64,000 nucleotides of DNA from Sansalvadorimonas sp965243775 (GCA_965243775.1 CBDEWF010000162.1:124001-188000), one strand, 5' to 3'. Numbered from the stretch's first letter, positions 42,811 to 52,311 are shown. Notes: generated by a model from the letters alone, not told the origin. Program-made: numbers and translations.

Positions 42811-43503
42811 TTATTCTTTTTCGAACAATAGATCCCAGACTCCGTGTCCAAGTCTGTGGCCGCGTCGCTCAAATTTGGTTTCAGGGCGATAGTCCGGTCT
42901 GGGAGCATACTGGCTTTCACCCATCTGATTATTCCAGCCTTCAGCCGCTGACATAACTTCCATCATCTGTTCGGCGTAGTTTTCCCAGTCTGTGGCCATA
43001 TGTAGTACACCGCCTGTTTTCATCTTGGGAAAGATAGTGCTGATAAATGCTGGCTGAACCAGGCGACGCTTGTTGTGACGCTTTTTATGCCATGGGTCGG
43101 GAAAATAAATCTGCATCCGGCTGATACTGTTATCCGGAATGCACTTCTTCAGCACTTCAACAGCATCGTCGCAGTATGCCCGCAGGTTAGAGAGTCCAGC
43201 TTTATCAGCTTCGTTCATCAGGCTGCCAACTCCAGGACGATGAACCTCTATACCAATAAAATTCTTGTCAGGCTCGTTCCCGGCCATTTCAATCAGAGAC
43301 AGGCCCATACCAAAGCCAATTTCGACCACCAGGGGAGCCTTGCGGCCAAAAGTAGCTTCCAGATCAAGAAGGTTGTTTTCCAGCTTCAGGCCCTGTTTGG
43401 GAAAAACAACATCCCATCCCCGTTGCTGACCTGTGGTCATGCGACCTGCGCGCAGGACAAAGCTTTTGATCTTGCGATGATGTTGAGTATCTGTGTCGGT
43501 CAT
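42811..43503 (-). CDS. trmB: tRNA (guanine-N7-)-methyltransferase TrmB
   Basis: This 230-aa SAM-dependent methyltransferase contains LVVEIGFGMGLSLIEMAG (SAM-binding motif I), NFIGIEVHRPGVGSLM and the TrmB signature MQIYFPDPWHKKRHNKRRLV. The C-terminus KFERRGHRLGHGVWDLLFEK is conserved in the family. It makes m7G46 in tRNA. The ATG at 43503 is clear, and the terminator follows immediately. Confidence 0.96.
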   Translation of the reverse strand: MTDTDTQHHRKIKSFVLRAGRMTTGQQRGWDVVFPKQGLKLENNLLDLEATFGRKAPLVVEIGFGMGLSLIEMAGNEPDKNFIGIEVHRPGVGSLMNEADKAGLSNLRAYCDDAVEVLKKCIPDNSISRMQIYFPDPWHKKRHNKRRLVQPAFISTIFPKMKTGGVLHMATDWENYAEQMMEVMSAAEGWNNQMGESQYAPRPDYRPETKFERRGHRLGHGVWDLLFEKE

Positions 43504-43583
43504 GAAGGCGGCAATTGAGAAAATACTGGGGCGCGCATTATACGAAGTTATTCAGGATATCAAACAGTCTTTTGGGAAAATGC

Positions 43584-43964
43584 TTACCTGTCCTTAAAAA
43601 AGCGTGAAGAGTGAATGGCAAGCATAATCCATCCCAGCAAAAGTGCAGTTCCTCCAAAGGGAGTCACCATTCCCAACTTGTTAACACCGGTGATCGCCAT
43701 AAGATACAAACTGCCGGAAAACAGCAGAGTACCAGTACTGAAAAGTCGTAAGGAATATAGTAGCCACCGACTGGATGACTGTAGCGCCAGAACGACTGTA
43801 AAGCCAAGGGCTGCGGTCTGAAACATCTGGTAATTTACGGCTTTCTCCCAGATATCCATCATCCGTGGAGAAAATTGTGGGGCGAGAATATGGGCGCCAA
43901 AGGCTCCCAGTGCAACCACCAGAAAACCGGAAACAGCGGTAATGGTGGGATAAAAACGAGTCAT
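43584..43964 (-). CDS. DUF423 family membrane protein (YgdD-like)
   Basis: This 126-aa protein has four membrane helices and the DUF423 pattern GFLVVALGAFGAHIL...MMDIWEKAVNYQMFQTAAL, ending in VTPFGGTALLLGWIMLAIHS. Members are small inner-membrane proteins of unknown function. It lies 80 bp after hemY, separated by a GCCGCTTT/AAAGCGGC hairpin (43993-44020) with no T-tract, and may be partly cotranscribed with the hem operon. Confidence 0.92.
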   Translation of the reverse strand: MTRFYPTITAVSGFLVVALGAFGAHILAPQFSPRMMDIWEKAVNYQMFQTAALGFTVVLALQSSSRWLLYSLRLFSTGTLLFSGSLYLMAITGVNKLGMVTPFGGTALLLGWIMLAIHSSRFFKDR

Positions 43965-44044
43965 CTGGCTTTCCGGGTTTTGTTGCTAGATTGCCGCTTT
44001 CCCATTCAGATAAAGCGGCATTACCGATTTGAATTTTATGGCTC

Positions 44045-45274
44045 TCAAAACTCCTTTTGAGTAGCCATGGCCAGGCCTTTCTGGAAATAACCTGAACTGA
44101 GTTCATGCTCTTCCAGCTGTGCCATCAACTGTCCGAGCTCATTGTAAGTATCCAGACAGTGGCGTAGTTGCAGACTGGCTTCCAGGTATTCCCGTGCTTT
44201 GCCCCAGAGTTTGTCTCTTGAGCAGATTCTGCCAAGGGCCAGCAACAGGTCAGGATCATTTGGTCGTTCTGCCAATAGTTTTTCGCCAGCGAGCAGCTGT
44301 CGGCCATGGTCTTCGCTGGTCAGGCGGCCAAACAGGTGAATAAGCGGAGCACTGTACAGGGCCGGCAAGTGGCGGCGTATAAAACTCTCGGCTTCATGGT
44401 CTGCGCCAAGCCTGTGCAGACAACGGGCATAGCTGTACGCAAGCTCATGGTTTCTGCGCTGGGGTTTGCTCAATGACTGCCAGACCTGATTAGCCGGGGT
44501 GATCCGGGTGGTCAATTCTCTCTGGCTGCGGCCCTTGCTCCAGGCCTGCTCAAACAGCTCGTTATAAATGTTTTTTTCCAGGGACTCTAAAGCCTCGCTG
44601 TTCAGGACTTTCAGCTTGCGCAGGCTGGGCAAGAGCTTTGCCAGAGACTGCCAGTCACTCAGTTGTTCATAAGTCTGTTTGAGTAGCTTGAGAACATAGG
44701 GATGTTTGGGGGATTTTTTTCGCAATGACTGCAGTGTTGCCAGGGCCTGCTCCAGTTGTCTCTGGGACAATTGTGCTTCTGCCTGAGTAATACCGATAGC
44801 CATGTACGCAGCAGGAGCAACTTCATCAGCCTTGCGCAGGTTTTCCTTGCAGGCATCCATGTCATTGTTGGCACAGGCAGCACGGGCTGCAACCAAATAA
44901 CTGGTCAGAGGTGAGGCGCCAGTATCGCCGGCCTGACTCAGAACTTTCTGAGCCTGCTTCCAGTGGCCGTTAGCAAACAGGATTAATCCTTTATTCGCCA
45001 GTTTCTGTGAGCGGCGTCGCCTGGCCTTTGATGACAGGGGATAGACAAGACCAGCTCCACCAATAAACAGGCGGATAATGCCGGATAGTGCCTTAATGGA
45101 AATAATGACAACCATCAGGGCCAACAGAAGTGCCCAGAGAGTACTTTCCAGTGTGTAGCCGTTATAGGCGATCAATACATAGCCAGCATCTTGGAAAATA
45201 TAACGGGCAGTATAAAAACTACCGGCGATTACAAGCAGTAGAAGAATGGCTGCCAGACCAGTTTTTCTCATCAC
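44045..45274 (-). CDS. hemY: Heme biosynthesis operon protein HemY (TPR protein)
   Basis: This 409-aa inner-membrane protein has two N-terminal helices (about 5-25 and 40-70; ALLLALMVVIISIKALSGII). A long helical TPR-type domain faces the cytoplasm or periplasm (KGLILFANGHWKQAQKVLSQ, DPDLLLALGRICSRDKLWGK). It is the last gene of hemCDXY and overlaps hemX by 4 bp. HemY of this type is distinct from protoporphyrinogen oxidase; its exact role is unsettled. Length is normal for the family. Confidence 0.93.
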   Translation of the reverse strand: MMRKTGLAAILLLLVIAGSFYTARYIFQDAGYVLIAYNGYTLESTLWALLLALMVVIISIKALSGIIRLFIGGAGLVYPLSSKARRRRSQKLANKGLILFANGHWKQAQKVLSQAGDTGASPLTSYLVAARAACANNDMDACKENLRKADEVAPAAYMAIGITQAEAQLSQRQLEQALATLQSLRKKSPKHPYVLKLLKQTYEQLSDWQSLAKLLPSLRKLKVLNSEALESLEKNIYNELFEQAWSKGRSQRELTTRITPANQVWQSLSKPQRRNHELAYSYARCLHRLGADHEAESFIRRHLPALYSAPLIHLFGRLTSEDHGRQLLAGEKLLAERPNDPDLLLALGRICSRDKLWGKAREYLEASLQLRHCLDTYNELGQLMAQLEEHELSSGYFQKGLAMATQKEF

Positions 45275-46458
45275 TGATCCTCATCGTTGTTATCAGAGTT
45301 ATTTTCAGACTCTTGTTCGACAGCTTCTACAGGCAGGCGCTGGCTGGCTTTGTCGTTGATATACGCTTTTAGAGTTGTCAGCGAACGACTGATGTCGGGA
45401 ATCTGCTGTTCAACTTCTGAACCGGCAAGAGCTGCCAGAGACTCTTGCAGTGCTTGCATCTCCTGGCCGTTATTCAGGAACCATTTATCCAGCCACTTCC
45501 GGGCATTCAGCAGGCAGGTTCGGTAGATGTCTGCTCGCCCCTGGAGAAGGGCTGTCTGGGCCTGTTCAAGCATCAGCTTCAGGTTTTGGCGCAGGTACAT
45601 CTCCTGTTCTGGGGCCAAAAGTTCAGGAACTACTGTTTTTCCGGTTTCCCGTATACGGAATTGGCCAGCAAAAGCATTCCAGATGTACTCCGCAGCCTCT
45701 GTAATTTGATCCTGCCAGGTTTGCGGCTGATTCTGTGCTGATTCAGGAGCTTTCACCTCTGTAGTACTTTCAGGCTTCTGGTAGGAGAGTGTTGCCAGCT
45801 GCTCGATACGACTGGAGATGGCATTAAGCTCCAGCCAGGCTTTATCAATATCAACTTCAGAGGTTGCTCTTATGGCGGCAATATCTTCGGCCAGAGCTGC
45901 CCGGACACCGAACAGGCCATATTCATCTACGGCCACCAGAAGCTCATCGGCCTGGGCCAGTAGAGTATGGGCACTTTTCAGGTCATGCATGGTCAGCAGA
46001 CGCTGGTTGGCCAGGCGCATCAGGTATTCCGCTTCTGCCAGTTTCCAGTCATTGCGATCAGCAGCCTGCAGCCTGTTAAAACGGACATCCAGATTATCCA
46101 GGCGGGTAACCAGCCGCTGAGACTGTCCGTCGATTTCGGTTGTTCTTGAATTAACCGACCGGGACATCTGAGCCAGCTCAGAGGCTACAAAAGCCTGGGT
46201 GCTGCTGAGCTTCTGATTAACCCAGATCTGGCTGGCAACTTCTGGCCATATCGTTTGGTAGCCGTACCAGCCTGCCCCCCCTATTCCTGCCAATGTAATA
46301 AGGGAGAGCAGCAGTGCCAGTGAGCCTGACTTACTGCCAGCCTTCTGTTTCCGAGGGCGAAGTTTGGCTTCCTGTTTCCGCTGATCTGTCCCGGATGGCT
46401 TTTCCGGTGTAGTGATTTCGGTTGAAGGAGATGTCTGATTTGACGTCTTATCGTTCAC
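45271..46458 (-). CDS. hemX: HemX, uroporphyrinogen-III C-methyltransferase-like membrane protein
   Basis: This 395-aa protein has a hydrophilic Lys/Thr-rich cytoplasmic N-terminus and one membrane helix around 45-70 (LALLLSLITLAGIGGAGWY). A coiled-coil-rich domain carries the conserved blocks DWKLAEAEYLMRLANQRLLT and DIYRTCLLNARKWLDKWFL. Despite the common name, it lacks the SAM-binding methyltransferase fold. It lies between hemD (72 bp upstream) and hemY (overlapping). The C-terminus is an acidic Asn/Asp/Glu tail. Confidence 0.93.
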   Translation of the reverse strand: MNDKTSNQTSPSTEITTPEKPSGTDQRKQEAKLRPRKQKAGSKSGSLALLLSLITLAGIGGAGWYGYQTIWPEVASQIWVNQKLSSTQAFVASELAQMSRSVNSRTTEIDGQSQRLVTRLDNLDVRFNRLQAADRNDWKLAEAEYLMRLANQRLLTMHDLKSAHTLLAQADELLVAVDEYGLFGVRAALAEDIAAIRATSEVDIDKAWLELNAISSRIEQLATLSYQKPESTTEVKAPESAQNQPQTWQDQITEAAEYIWNAFAGQFRIRETGKTVVPELLAPEQEMYLRQNLKLMLEQAQTALLQGRADIYRTCLLNARKWLDKWFLNNGQEMQALQESLAALAGSEVEQQIPDISRSLTTLKAYINDKASQRLPVEAVEQESENNSDNNDEDQ

Positions 46459-46530
46459 CCTGGTCCACTCATTTTCGTTTGTTGATTATGAAAGGTTGGA
46501 GTACAGGAAACCTTTCAATCGAATTCTGTC

Positions 46531-47328
46531 TTATATTGCAGGCTCTTGCTCAACCAGTTCCTGCAGTGCATCGACAATATGCTGGTTACTGGCCCCTGCA
46601 CAGGTTATGACCCGGTTAAAACCGCTTTCTGTTGCATGTACCGCAACCCTTGGGCTGGGAACCAGCAGGGGAATATCATCAAGCTGACTTTCATATCTTT
46701 CCAGATCAATTGTACTTCTCAGGGAAGTCACTATCTGGGAGCTGGTAGCGACGATAGCATTAATACCCTTGCTTGCCACTATCTGTACCAGTGTTCCCGC
46801 AGGATATTTAGGGCAAACCCGCTGGTACAGAAACTCTGGAACAACTTTAGCGCCTCGTTTTGTCAGCTCCCGTTCCAGCAGGTCACGTCCCCCTTCACCT
46901 TTAAGTAACAGAATCCTCTGTCCGTGGACATTTTGCAATGGTGGCAGGGTCAGTAAAGCTTCACTGGTAAAGTCATTATTCGGACAGGTCGCCGAAATGC
47001 CGGCGCTGGCAAGGGTTCTGGCTGTGGATCTTCCAGGAGTGAACCAGTCCATGGAGTTGAGGTGGTTGAGATCCAGACTCAGGGTGATATCAGCAGCAGG
47101 AATACTGATTACAATGGCTTTATCAAACTGGCTAAGATCAGAAAGGGCGTTGAGGGGAGCGCCTGGAGTCAATAAAGGTTTAATCTCAACCATAGGCAGA
47201 ACTGTTGAATCAGCACCGTAGCTGGCCAGGTGCCGTGCCAGTTTTTCAGCCTGGGGTTGAGGTCTTGTGACCAGAACACTCAACCCTTTCAGGGAGCCTG
47301 ACATTTCCCGATTCCGGCTCTGGTTCAT
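46531..47328 (-). CDS. hemD: Uroporphyrinogen-III synthase HemD
   Basis: I chose the ATG at 47328 because it overlaps the hemC TGA (ATGA), giving 265 aa; the frame runs further upstream inside hemC but that part is not HemD-like. The family N-terminus SVLVTRPQPQAEKLARHLAS, the middle IAVDLPG-region equivalent DWFTPGRSTARTLASAGISA and the C-terminal IVATSSQIVTSLRSTID are present. It closes and inverts ring D of hydroxymethylbilane. It belongs to hemC-hemD-hemX-hemY. Confidence 0.93.
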   Translation of the reverse strand: MNQSRNREMSGSLKGLSVLVTRPQPQAEKLARHLASYGADSTVLPMVEIKPLLTPGAPLNALSDLSQFDKAIVISIPAADITLSLDLNHLNSMDWFTPGRSTARTLASAGISATCPNNDFTSEALLTLPPLQNVHGQRILLLKGEGGRDLLERELTKRGAKVVPEFLYQRVCPKYPAGTLVQIVASKGINAIVATSSQIVTSLRSTIDLERYESQLDDIPLLVPSPRVAVHATESGFNRVITCAGASNQHIVDALQELVEQEPAI

Positions 47329-48314
47329 TTGTTGTCTACGGTGGCAGCTGTTGAGTGGGGCAAGGACGCCAGGATATCGCCGGCACCTTTGGACAGCAGA
47401 TCTTCCGCCGCCTGAACACCAGCCTGTTCGCACTGATCCGCAGGAACAGTTTGTTCTGTACGCAGAATCTCGCTGGCATCAGGCTGGCCGACAAGGCCTC
47501 GCAGCCAGAGGTTCTCACCCTGAAGTTCGGCAAAGCAGGCAATAGGAACCTGGCAGCCGCCGTTCAGTGTGCGGTTCATGGCTCTTTCTGCCAGTACACA
47601 TTTGGCTGTGGTTTCGTGGTGCAGAGGTTTAATCAGATCAATGATTGCCTGATCTCCAGTACGGCACTCAATACCTACTGCGCCCTGGCCACCGGCAGGA
47701 AGGCTGATACCGGTATCCAGATGCTGGCGAATCCGATCCTGAAACTCCAGACGGATTAAACCGGCAGCGGCAAGAATAATAGCGTCATACTGGCCGTCAT
47801 CCAGCTTGGCCAGACGGGTGTTTACATTACCGCGCAGAAAGTTAATGGTGAGATCAGGGCGCTGCTCCAGAAGCTGGCATTGGCGGCGCAGGCTGGATGT
47901 TCCAACAACTGCTCCCTGTGGCAGATCATCAAGAGATTGATAGGTGTTGGAAACAAAAGCGTCCCGGGGATCTTCACGCTCACAGATCACTTCCAGCCCC
48001 AGTCCTTCCGGGAAACTCATGGGCACATCTTTCATGGAGTGAACGGCAATATCGGCACGGTCTTCCAGAAGGGCGTGTTCAAGTTCTTTAACGAACAGAC
48101 CCTTACCGCCAATTTTGGCCAGAGGGGCATCCAGCAGTTTGTCTCCACGGCTGACCATGGTCACCAGCTCAACAGTCAGACCCAGATGCAGTTCTTCAAG
48201 CTTTCCCTTGACATATTCCGCCTGCCACAGTGCCAGAGCACTTTTTCGGGTTGCAATGCGCAGAGTGCGTGGTGCCTGTTGCCGGGCGTTGGAGTCAGCC
48301 TTTCCGGTCATCAT
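47325..48314 (-). CDS. hemC: Porphobilinogen deaminase (hydroxymethylbilane synthase) HemC
   Basis: This 329-aa protein contains RIATRKSALALWQAEYVKGK, HSMKDVPMSFPEGLGLEVIC, GTSSLRRQCQL and the dipyrromethane cofactor Cys in TLNGGCQVPIACFA. It polymerises four porphobilinogens to hydroxymethylbilane. It is first of the hem operon; the short 56-bp gap upstream carries a TATTAT -10-like box within GCCGTATTATAGGC. About 15 extra N-terminal residues precede the conserved start, so an internal start is conceivable. Confidence 0.96.
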   Translation of the reverse strand: MMTGKADSNARQQAPRTLRIATRKSALALWQAEYVKGKLEELHLGLTVELVTMVSRGDKLLDAPLAKIGGKGLFVKELEHALLEDRADIAVHSMKDVPMSFPEGLGLEVICEREDPRDAFVSNTYQSLDDLPQGAVVGTSSLRRQCQLLEQRPDLTINFLRGNVNTRLAKLDDGQYDAIILAAAGLIRLEFQDRIRQHLDTGISLPAGGQGAVGIECRTGDQAIIDLIKPLHHETTAKCVLAERAMNRTLNGGCQVPIACFAELQGENLWLRGLVGQPDASEILRTEQTVPADQCEQAGVQAAEDLLSKGAGDILASLPHSTAATVDNK

Positions 48315-48370
48315 ACGTCGAACTTCGATAGGTGGTCGGGCTGCCTATAATACGGCAGTTTCGCCTGAAG

Positions 48371-49582
48371 TTAACTGTTATCCAGCTCTACCGCATCATA
48401 AAGTCGTTCCAGAAAGTCAGGCACTGCAGAAACAATTCTGTTCCAGCTGGGAATAAATGGTTTCTCCATGGGTCGTTCCAGAAACTGGCTGCCGGCTTCA
48501 ATGATATTTTTGGCAAACATTTCCACAGCCTGTTCTTCACTGTGCCGATCAACCCGCAGGCCGTTCATTATGCCGTCGTTGTAATAGGTTTCGATAAAAT
48601 CGAGAGCTATACGATAGTAAGTTGCTTTGATTGTCCGGAAGGTCTCCTGATTGAACTCAACTCCAGTTGTCGCCAGTTTACGGAACATAGCCTTGATAAT
48701 GTCAGTGCTCATTCTTGATAGCCCGGCCTCCGGATTATCTTCCGAGAGGGGCTGGTGTTTGTGGTCGTAGGTGTCGGCAATATCTACCTGGCAGATACGG
48801 CGGGTGGAGTAATTTCTTTTTACCTCGGTCAGAACTCCAATCTCCAGCCCCCAGTCGCTGGGAATGCGTATATCATTGAAAACATGTGCACGCATAGAAA
48901 ACTCTCCCGCCAGTGGGTAACGGAAACTATCGAGATAATCCAGATAGTCATGGGTGCCAATAGTTTTTTTCAGTGCCCTCAGCAGTGGTGTAACCAGCAG
49001 CCGGCTAACCCGGCCATTCAGATTCTGTCCGGCAACCCGGGCGTAGTAACCTTTGCAGAAGGTATAGTTAAAGGCTGGGTTAGCAACAGGGTAAAACAGC
49101 CGGGCCAGCATTTCCCGACTGTAGGTGACAATGTCGCAGTCATGCAGTGCCACAGCCTCGGCCTTTGCTGAAGCCAGAATATAGCCATAGCAGTACCAGA
49201 CATTTCTGCCTTTACCCGGTTGCGAGGGGGACAAGCCCTCCTTCTGTAGCAGACCGTCAAGCTCCCTCAAGCGAGGGCCATCGTTCCATAAAATCCGATG
49301 GTGCTGGGGCAGTTTGCTGAAAAAATGCCGGGCACTTTCAAACTGGCTTTTATCTGCCCGGTCAAGCCCGATAACGATCTCGGTGAGATAGGGGACTTCG
49401 TAGAGCTCATCAACTATCTGCCCCAATGCAGGGCCTTCCAGTTCAGAGTAGAGGGAGGGTAGAACCAGAGACATTGGCCGCAATCGGGAAAAAGAGGAAA
49501 GTTCCTGTTCCAGCTCCTGAAGAGTACGTGTACGCAGGTTATGCAGGTTGGTAATAACACCATTCTGATAGAAATCGCCCAT
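48371..49582 (-). CDS. gpgS: Glucosyl-3-phosphoglycerate synthase-like glycosyltransferase (GT81)
   Basis: This 403-aa GT-A glycosyltransferase has the metal-binding AVALHDCDIVTYSREML, SLVLPSLYSELEGPALGQIV in the N-terminal nucleotide-binding half, and EFSMRAHVFNDIRIPSDWGL downstream. These are typical of GpgS, which transfers glucose from NDP-glucose to 3-phosphoglycerate. The matching phosphatase-type gene lies 2 kb upstream on the same strand (51439), so the pair would make glucosylglycerate, an osmolyte used under salt or nitrogen stress. An effector-like gene separates them. Mannosyl specificity cannot be excluded. Confidence 0.82.
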   Translation of the reverse strand: MGDFYQNGVITNLHNLRTRTLQELEQELSSFSRLRPMSLVLPSLYSELEGPALGQIVDELYEVPYLTEIVIGLDRADKSQFESARHFFSKLPQHHRILWNDGPRLRELDGLLQKEGLSPSQPGKGRNVWYCYGYILASAKAEAVALHDCDIVTYSREMLARLFYPVANPAFNYTFCKGYYARVAGQNLNGRVSRLLVTPLLRALKKTIGTHDYLDYLDSFRYPLAGEFSMRAHVFNDIRIPSDWGLEIGVLTEVKRNYSTRRICQVDIADTYDHKHQPLSEDNPEAGLSRMSTDIIKAMFRKLATTGVEFNQETFRTIKATYYRIALDFIETYYNDGIMNGLRVDRHSEEQAVEMFAKNIIEAGSQFLERPMEKPFIPSWNRIVSAVPDFLERLYDAVELDNS

Positions 49583-49724
49583 CGTTTTTTCCCCTGTTAT
49601 TCTTCAGCCTGTTACTGCCAACTGAAGACATTCTTCTCTACGCTTGTGTCAAAGATATGACAGAAGCACTGGCAGCATAGGCAGGGTTCAAGCAAAAGGC
49701 AGGCCGGTTTAATGAAAAATTGTT

Positions 49725-51314
49725 TTATTCTTCATCTGCATAAAGAAGAATGCCGGGATTTAAAATATCTGCTTTGTCACTTTCCGAAAGAGAGCTTTCC
49801 TCTATACGATTTCTGTAGAATACAATCGGCACGATATCTCCCAGCTTATTTAGCATAGTTATTATGGGGTTATCATTGAAGCTCAATGTTCCTCTGAGAA
49901 TTTTTACTTTCGCCAGAGAAGAAAGATTACTGTTAATCACTATATCAATAAAGGTTTTAACAGCGGTTAACTGATTATTTTCCAAACCATAAAGCAGGGC
50001 CGGTTTTTTGTTATCATCAACCCCTGAGAGAATTAGATTTATATCATATTCTTTAAGGTTACTCGATAGTATTGGTAGTATGTAAGCTTCCAGTAAATCA
50101 TGTTTCTCAATGTTCAATAAATGATGTAATATGGGTTTCCCGTGATGATCGCAGGAATGTAATAAATGTACTTTTACATATATATTAAAGGAACTACGAA
50201 TAGTAACTGTTACATAGTCAGTAATGGCTTCTTTTCTGAAGTATTTAATAGCCATTCCTAGCCCTGTCCAGTATTCTTTGTTTACTCCATAAGATTCAAG
50301 TTTACCTGACAGTTGCTGCCAAGTCATATTAGAAACCTCATTCGATAAGCTGGGGTGCCCAAAGTGTCCGAGAATCATAAGATCGTTAATAAGTGCAGCA
50401 CTGGGGGGAGCCAAGCAGTGTATTTGACAGTTATCCCTTTTGGGTAATGTTTCAGTGCTGTGTATAACACAGGTCTGAGTGTTAGTATAAAAATAGTTTC
50501 CTGAATATTTTTCAAATAATGGATTAAAAGACAATAAGCCAAGATCATTAATTGAACGTGCCAGTATCTTTCTATGACAGAGAGTTTTATTCGGATCATA
50601 ATAATGGAGAAGAATGCCACCATTTCCCAATCTGGTCAGTGTGAGCGCCATCGCATGATTGGTTGTTACAAAAAGGAGATCCCTTTTTGGATGATCATCT
50701 GTTAATTCCGAAGCAGTTTTATAAAGGGCTTTGGGGAGCTGCTTTTTATCAAAGTAAATCGCATGGGCAGGGCATCCATTTCGCGCATCCTGCTCAATAT
50801 CAGTCTCAGTTTTAATGCCTGAATATTTCTGTAGCTCAGCCTCTGTACTTATCTCATGAAATAGTGGTTTTCTGCGCCCAATCTTTCCTTCAGCGTAGGC
50901 ATAGGCAAGATGTTCACAAGAAATAACTTTGTTATCGATGGGATTTTTTACCTGACAATTGAGGTTTATATCGGGATCTCCTGAAATCCAAGTAAGCAGT
51001 GGGGAGCTGTTGTTAGAGGCGATGACCTGAATCGTTCTTTCTTTTTTGAATTGTTTCAGTGCTTTCTGCATTGCATAAGCGCAAAAACTATCAGGCTCTT
51101 TGTCTTTGTCTTTGTCTGGATGAGAAAATAATTCTTCGAATACAGCCCTTTGGGAATCTTGGAAATAAAAGTTTGGGTGTATGCGCTTCACTGCTCTGCC
51201 AAAAGAAGCAGGTTTGAGATACTTCATCGAATATAGGGTTAACTCTAATTCTGAACCAATAGGCTCTGATAATTCCCCACTTTTATACCCAGATCTGGAT
51301 ATTCCCCCAAACAC
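49725..51314 (-). CDS. ShET2/EspL-like effector protein (putative cysteine protease with ankyrin-like C-terminus)
   Basis: This 529-aa low-GC gene with a GTG start has no signal peptide. The N-terminal half resembles the ShET2/OspD/EspL type III effector family. A Cys in DSFCAYAMQKALKQF (Cys78), a His in LLFVTTNHAMALTL (His220) and an Asp in LLHYYDPNKT (Asp240) are spaced like the Cys-His-Asp triad known for EspL. The C-terminal half contains helical repeats like ankyrins (HGKPILHHLLNIEKHDLLEA; NKKPALLYGLENNQLTAVKT). EspL cleaves RHIM proteins of host cells; the target here is unknown. It separates gpgS from its partner phosphatase, consistent with insertion. The start could also be the ATG at 51227. 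Family assignment is by pattern memory only. Confidence 0.6.
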   Translation of the reverse strand: MFGGISRSGYKSGELSEPIGSELELTLYSMKYLKPASFGRAVKRIHPNFYFQDSQRAVFEELFSHPDKDKDKEPDSFCAYAMQKALKQFKKERTIQVIASNNSSPLLTWISGDPDINLNCQVKNPIDNKVISCEHLAYAYAEGKIGRRKPLFHEISTEAELQKYSGIKTETDIEQDARNGCPAHAIYFDKKQLPKALYKTASELTDDHPKRDLLFVTTNHAMALTLTRLGNGGILLHYYDPNKTLCHRKILARSINDLGLLSFNPLFEKYSGNYFYTNTQTCVIHSTETLPKRDNCQIHCLAPPSAALINDLMILGHFGHPSLSNEVSNMTWQQLSGKLESYGVNKEYWTGLGMAIKYFRKEAITDYVTVTIRSSFNIYVKVHLLHSCDHHGKPILHHLLNIEKHDLLEAYILPILSSNLKEYDINLILSGVDDNKKPALLYGLENNQLTAVKTFIDIVINSNLSSLAKVKILRGTLSFNDNPIITMLNKLGDIVPIVFYRNRIEESSLSESDKADILNPGILLYADEE

Positions 51315-51438
51315 TATAGTTCCCTGCCAAATAACTCATTCTATCAGAATCAGAAATTTAAGGGTTCTTTACTATTAATTGTCTAACTCTGTTGCCAGTA
51401 AAGCTGACAATTCAACAAATATGATTTGTGGTTAAACT

Positions 51439-52251
51439 TTATAGCAACTCATGCACCAGCTTGATGACAGTTTCATTCCACCCTGACGGGCCGGATTTCT
51501 CAGTTGTTATCAGATTTTTGATATCGCTCGCATCTGGTGCACTTTTATGTTCGGCGTGCACCAGAACGGGGTAATCAACTTTGCGCAGCATTGGCAGATC
51601 ATTTAAACCATCACCCAGGCCAATGGTAATGAAGTTGTCGCCGGGATACTCGGCATGAAAGTAGTCAGCCAGCCAGTGAACAGCCAGTCCCTTGTCTCCC
51701 ACGCTGAAGATATGGTGAAAACGTCCCCCTCTGGTGATCTGCAGGTTTCTTGCGATCAGCAGGCGGGTGAAGGTTTGCATGTTTTCTTCACTGTCTTCCC
51801 AGATAATCGGTTCACTGCAGTCACGGTCCTGGGCTCTCTGGCTCTCTTCAATACTCAGACCGGTCACCCTGGATACTTCCCTGGTTTCCATATCGCCAAA
51901 GCCTGTAAAAGAGAAACCAAATTCTTCCCGGATATTCATCAGGGTGTGACGAATCCGGCTGTAAAGGAAGCCAAACATGGTGGTGTGTACGGTTTCCCTG
52001 ATTTCACCCTGAAAATAGCCGTCCGGTACGGAAAGGCAGCTGCCGTTTTCAGTCGCAAAAGGATGAAGGTTGTGAAGTTGTTGCCTGAGGTGAAGAGCTT
52101 CCGAGCGGGTTTTGCTGGTGTTGAAAATCAGTGGAATTTGTTTCTGCTCCAGCAGTTGCAGAGCTTCTGCTGCAGGGGCTGAGCTATAGCTGTGATGATC
52201 CAGCAGTGTTCCATCAAGATCGGTAAAAATCAGTAGTCTGTTCTTGTTCAT
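51439..52251 (-). CDS. Mannosyl-/glucosyl-3-phosphoglycerate phosphatase family protein (HAD-IIB)
   Basis: From the ATG at 52251 this is a 270-aa HAD phosphatase with the catalytic motif LLIFTDLDGTLLDHHSY (two Asp), the Ser/Thr motif PLIFNTSKTRSEAL, ENGSCLSVPDGYF, and the C-terminal metal site GLGDGLNDLPMLRKVDYPVL. This set is typical of MpgP/YedP. With gpgS it would dephosphorylate glucosyl-3-phosphoglycerate to glucosylglycerate. The frame is open 20 codons further upstream but family similarity starts at MNKNRLL. Confidence 0.87.
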   Translation of the reverse strand: MNKNRLLIFTDLDGTLLDHHSYSSAPAAEALQLLEQKQIPLIFNTSKTRSEALHLRQQLHNLHPFATENGSCLSVPDGYFQGEIRETVHTTMFGFLYSRIRHTLMNIREEFGFSFTGFGDMETREVSRVTGLSIEESQRAQDRDCSEPIIWEDSEENMQTFTRLLIARNLQITRGGRFHHIFSVGDKGLAVHWLADYFHAEYPGDNFITIGLGDGLNDLPMLRKVDYPVLVHAEHKSAPDASDIKNLITTEKSGPSGWNETVIKLVHELL

Positions 52252-52311
52252 GGCGGTCGGGTTCCATGAGAACTTTCTTACTGTGTACCATGAAAACGAT
52301 AGTGCTGGCAC

